A stretch of 64,000 nucleotides of DNA from Bradyrhizobium sp. sBnM-33 (lineage in GTDB: Bacteria > Pseudomonadota > Alphaproteobacteria > Rhizobiales > Xanthobacteraceae). Position numbers and translations under genes: made by a program. Each line of letters starts with the position of its first letter. Within the stretch, counting starts at the first letter, position 1. This document shows positions 63,946 through 64,000 of the stretch, piece by piece. The stretch is from positions 248,001 through 312,000 of the forward strand of contig NZ_CP136624.1 of NCBI RefSeq assembly GCF_032917945.1, given 5' to 3'. The notes beneath the pieces were generated by a model. The model was not told where the DNA came from and searched no databases. It was given only the letters and a program-made list of their open reading frames with translations.

Positions 63946-64000
63946 ATGAGTACGATCCTGAAAAGCCTGCCCAAGGGGGAAAAAGTCGGCATCGCTTTCT
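63946..64000 (+). CDS. argG: Argininosuccinate synthase (partial, N-terminus only)
   Basis: The first 18 codons before the window edge read MSTILKSLPKGEKVGIAF, matching the N-terminus of alphaproteobacterial ArgG, whose next residues form the SGGLDTS ATP loop. ArgG joins citrulline and aspartate in arginine synthesis. It begins 111 bp after the PAP2 gene. The call rests on a short but distinctive stretch. Confidence 0.85.
   Translation, partial: MSTILKSLPKGEKVGIAF

Overview
The window looks like ordinary core chromosome of an alphaproteobacterium, most likely Bradyrhizobium or a close relative in the Nitrobacteraceae. I infer this from the high GC content and strong GC3 codon use, from proteins typical of that family (hemD with mitofilin-like and HemY genes downstream, a DUF1674 protein, an IalB-family protein, DUF5939 cyclase, TAXI and DctPQM TRAP proteins, EVE protein), and from several families of short intergenic palindromes and mosaic repeats that I recognise from Bradyrhizobium genomes. 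No phage, integrase, transposase, CRISPR array, plasmid or secretion island is visible. Base and codon usage look even throughout, so I see no clear horizontally acquired island.

Layout. 1-9.8 kb: 3' part of a gamma-glutamyltransferase, an MFS permease, a repeat-filled gap, then the leftward block rsmB-heparinase II/III-purH and, rightward, an SDHAF4-like protein and a thermonuclease. 9.8-16 kb: L,D-transpeptidase, acetyl-CoA synthetase, topoisomerase IB, EVE protein, gpsA. 16-21.3 kb: tsaD-gpsA diverging from hemD-mitofilin-hemY, then tRNA-Thr(CGU). 21.3-30.8 kb: small exported proteins, a polysaccharide deacetylase, an amidase/TRAP transporter operon and an MFS exporter. 30.9-40 kb: exported hydrolase, cytochrome P450, zinc-ribbon adenylate cyclase, an orphan cupredoxin behind a Fur/Irr-like palindrome, TerB protein, SDR, glutamine amidotransferase, enoyl-CoA hydratase and tRNA-Ala(CGC). 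40-50.7 kb: yggT-yggU-folD, ppa, GNAT, a cluster with two broken genes followed by an SDR-DoxX fusion and a DCC protein, amine oxidase, typA, Crp/Fnr regulator. 50.8-64 kb: single-domain response regulator, PhoD phosphatase, two TAXI solute-binding proteins around phhB and a YkvA protein, a Sel1 protein with a pentapeptide tract, quinone oxidoreductase, SDR, IalB protein, rlmN, PAP2 phosphatase and the first codons of argG.

Functionally most of this is housekeeping: purine (purH), one-carbon (folD), haem (hemD/hemY), arginine (argG) and acetate (acs) metabolism, RNA modification (rsmB, tsaD, rlmN) and stress GTPase (typA). The accessory part is transport (DctPQM TRAP with an amidase, two TAXI proteins, MFS), envelope proteins and small secreted proteins. 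I do not see a convincing new multi-gene system. The items most worth a second look are the two adjacent frameshifted genes at 43.4-44.5 kb, the orphan cupredoxin with an iron-box-like operator, the pair of four-cysteine exported proteins, the membrane-tethered TAXI protein without a permease, and the apparent absence of hemC from the tsaD/hemD junction.
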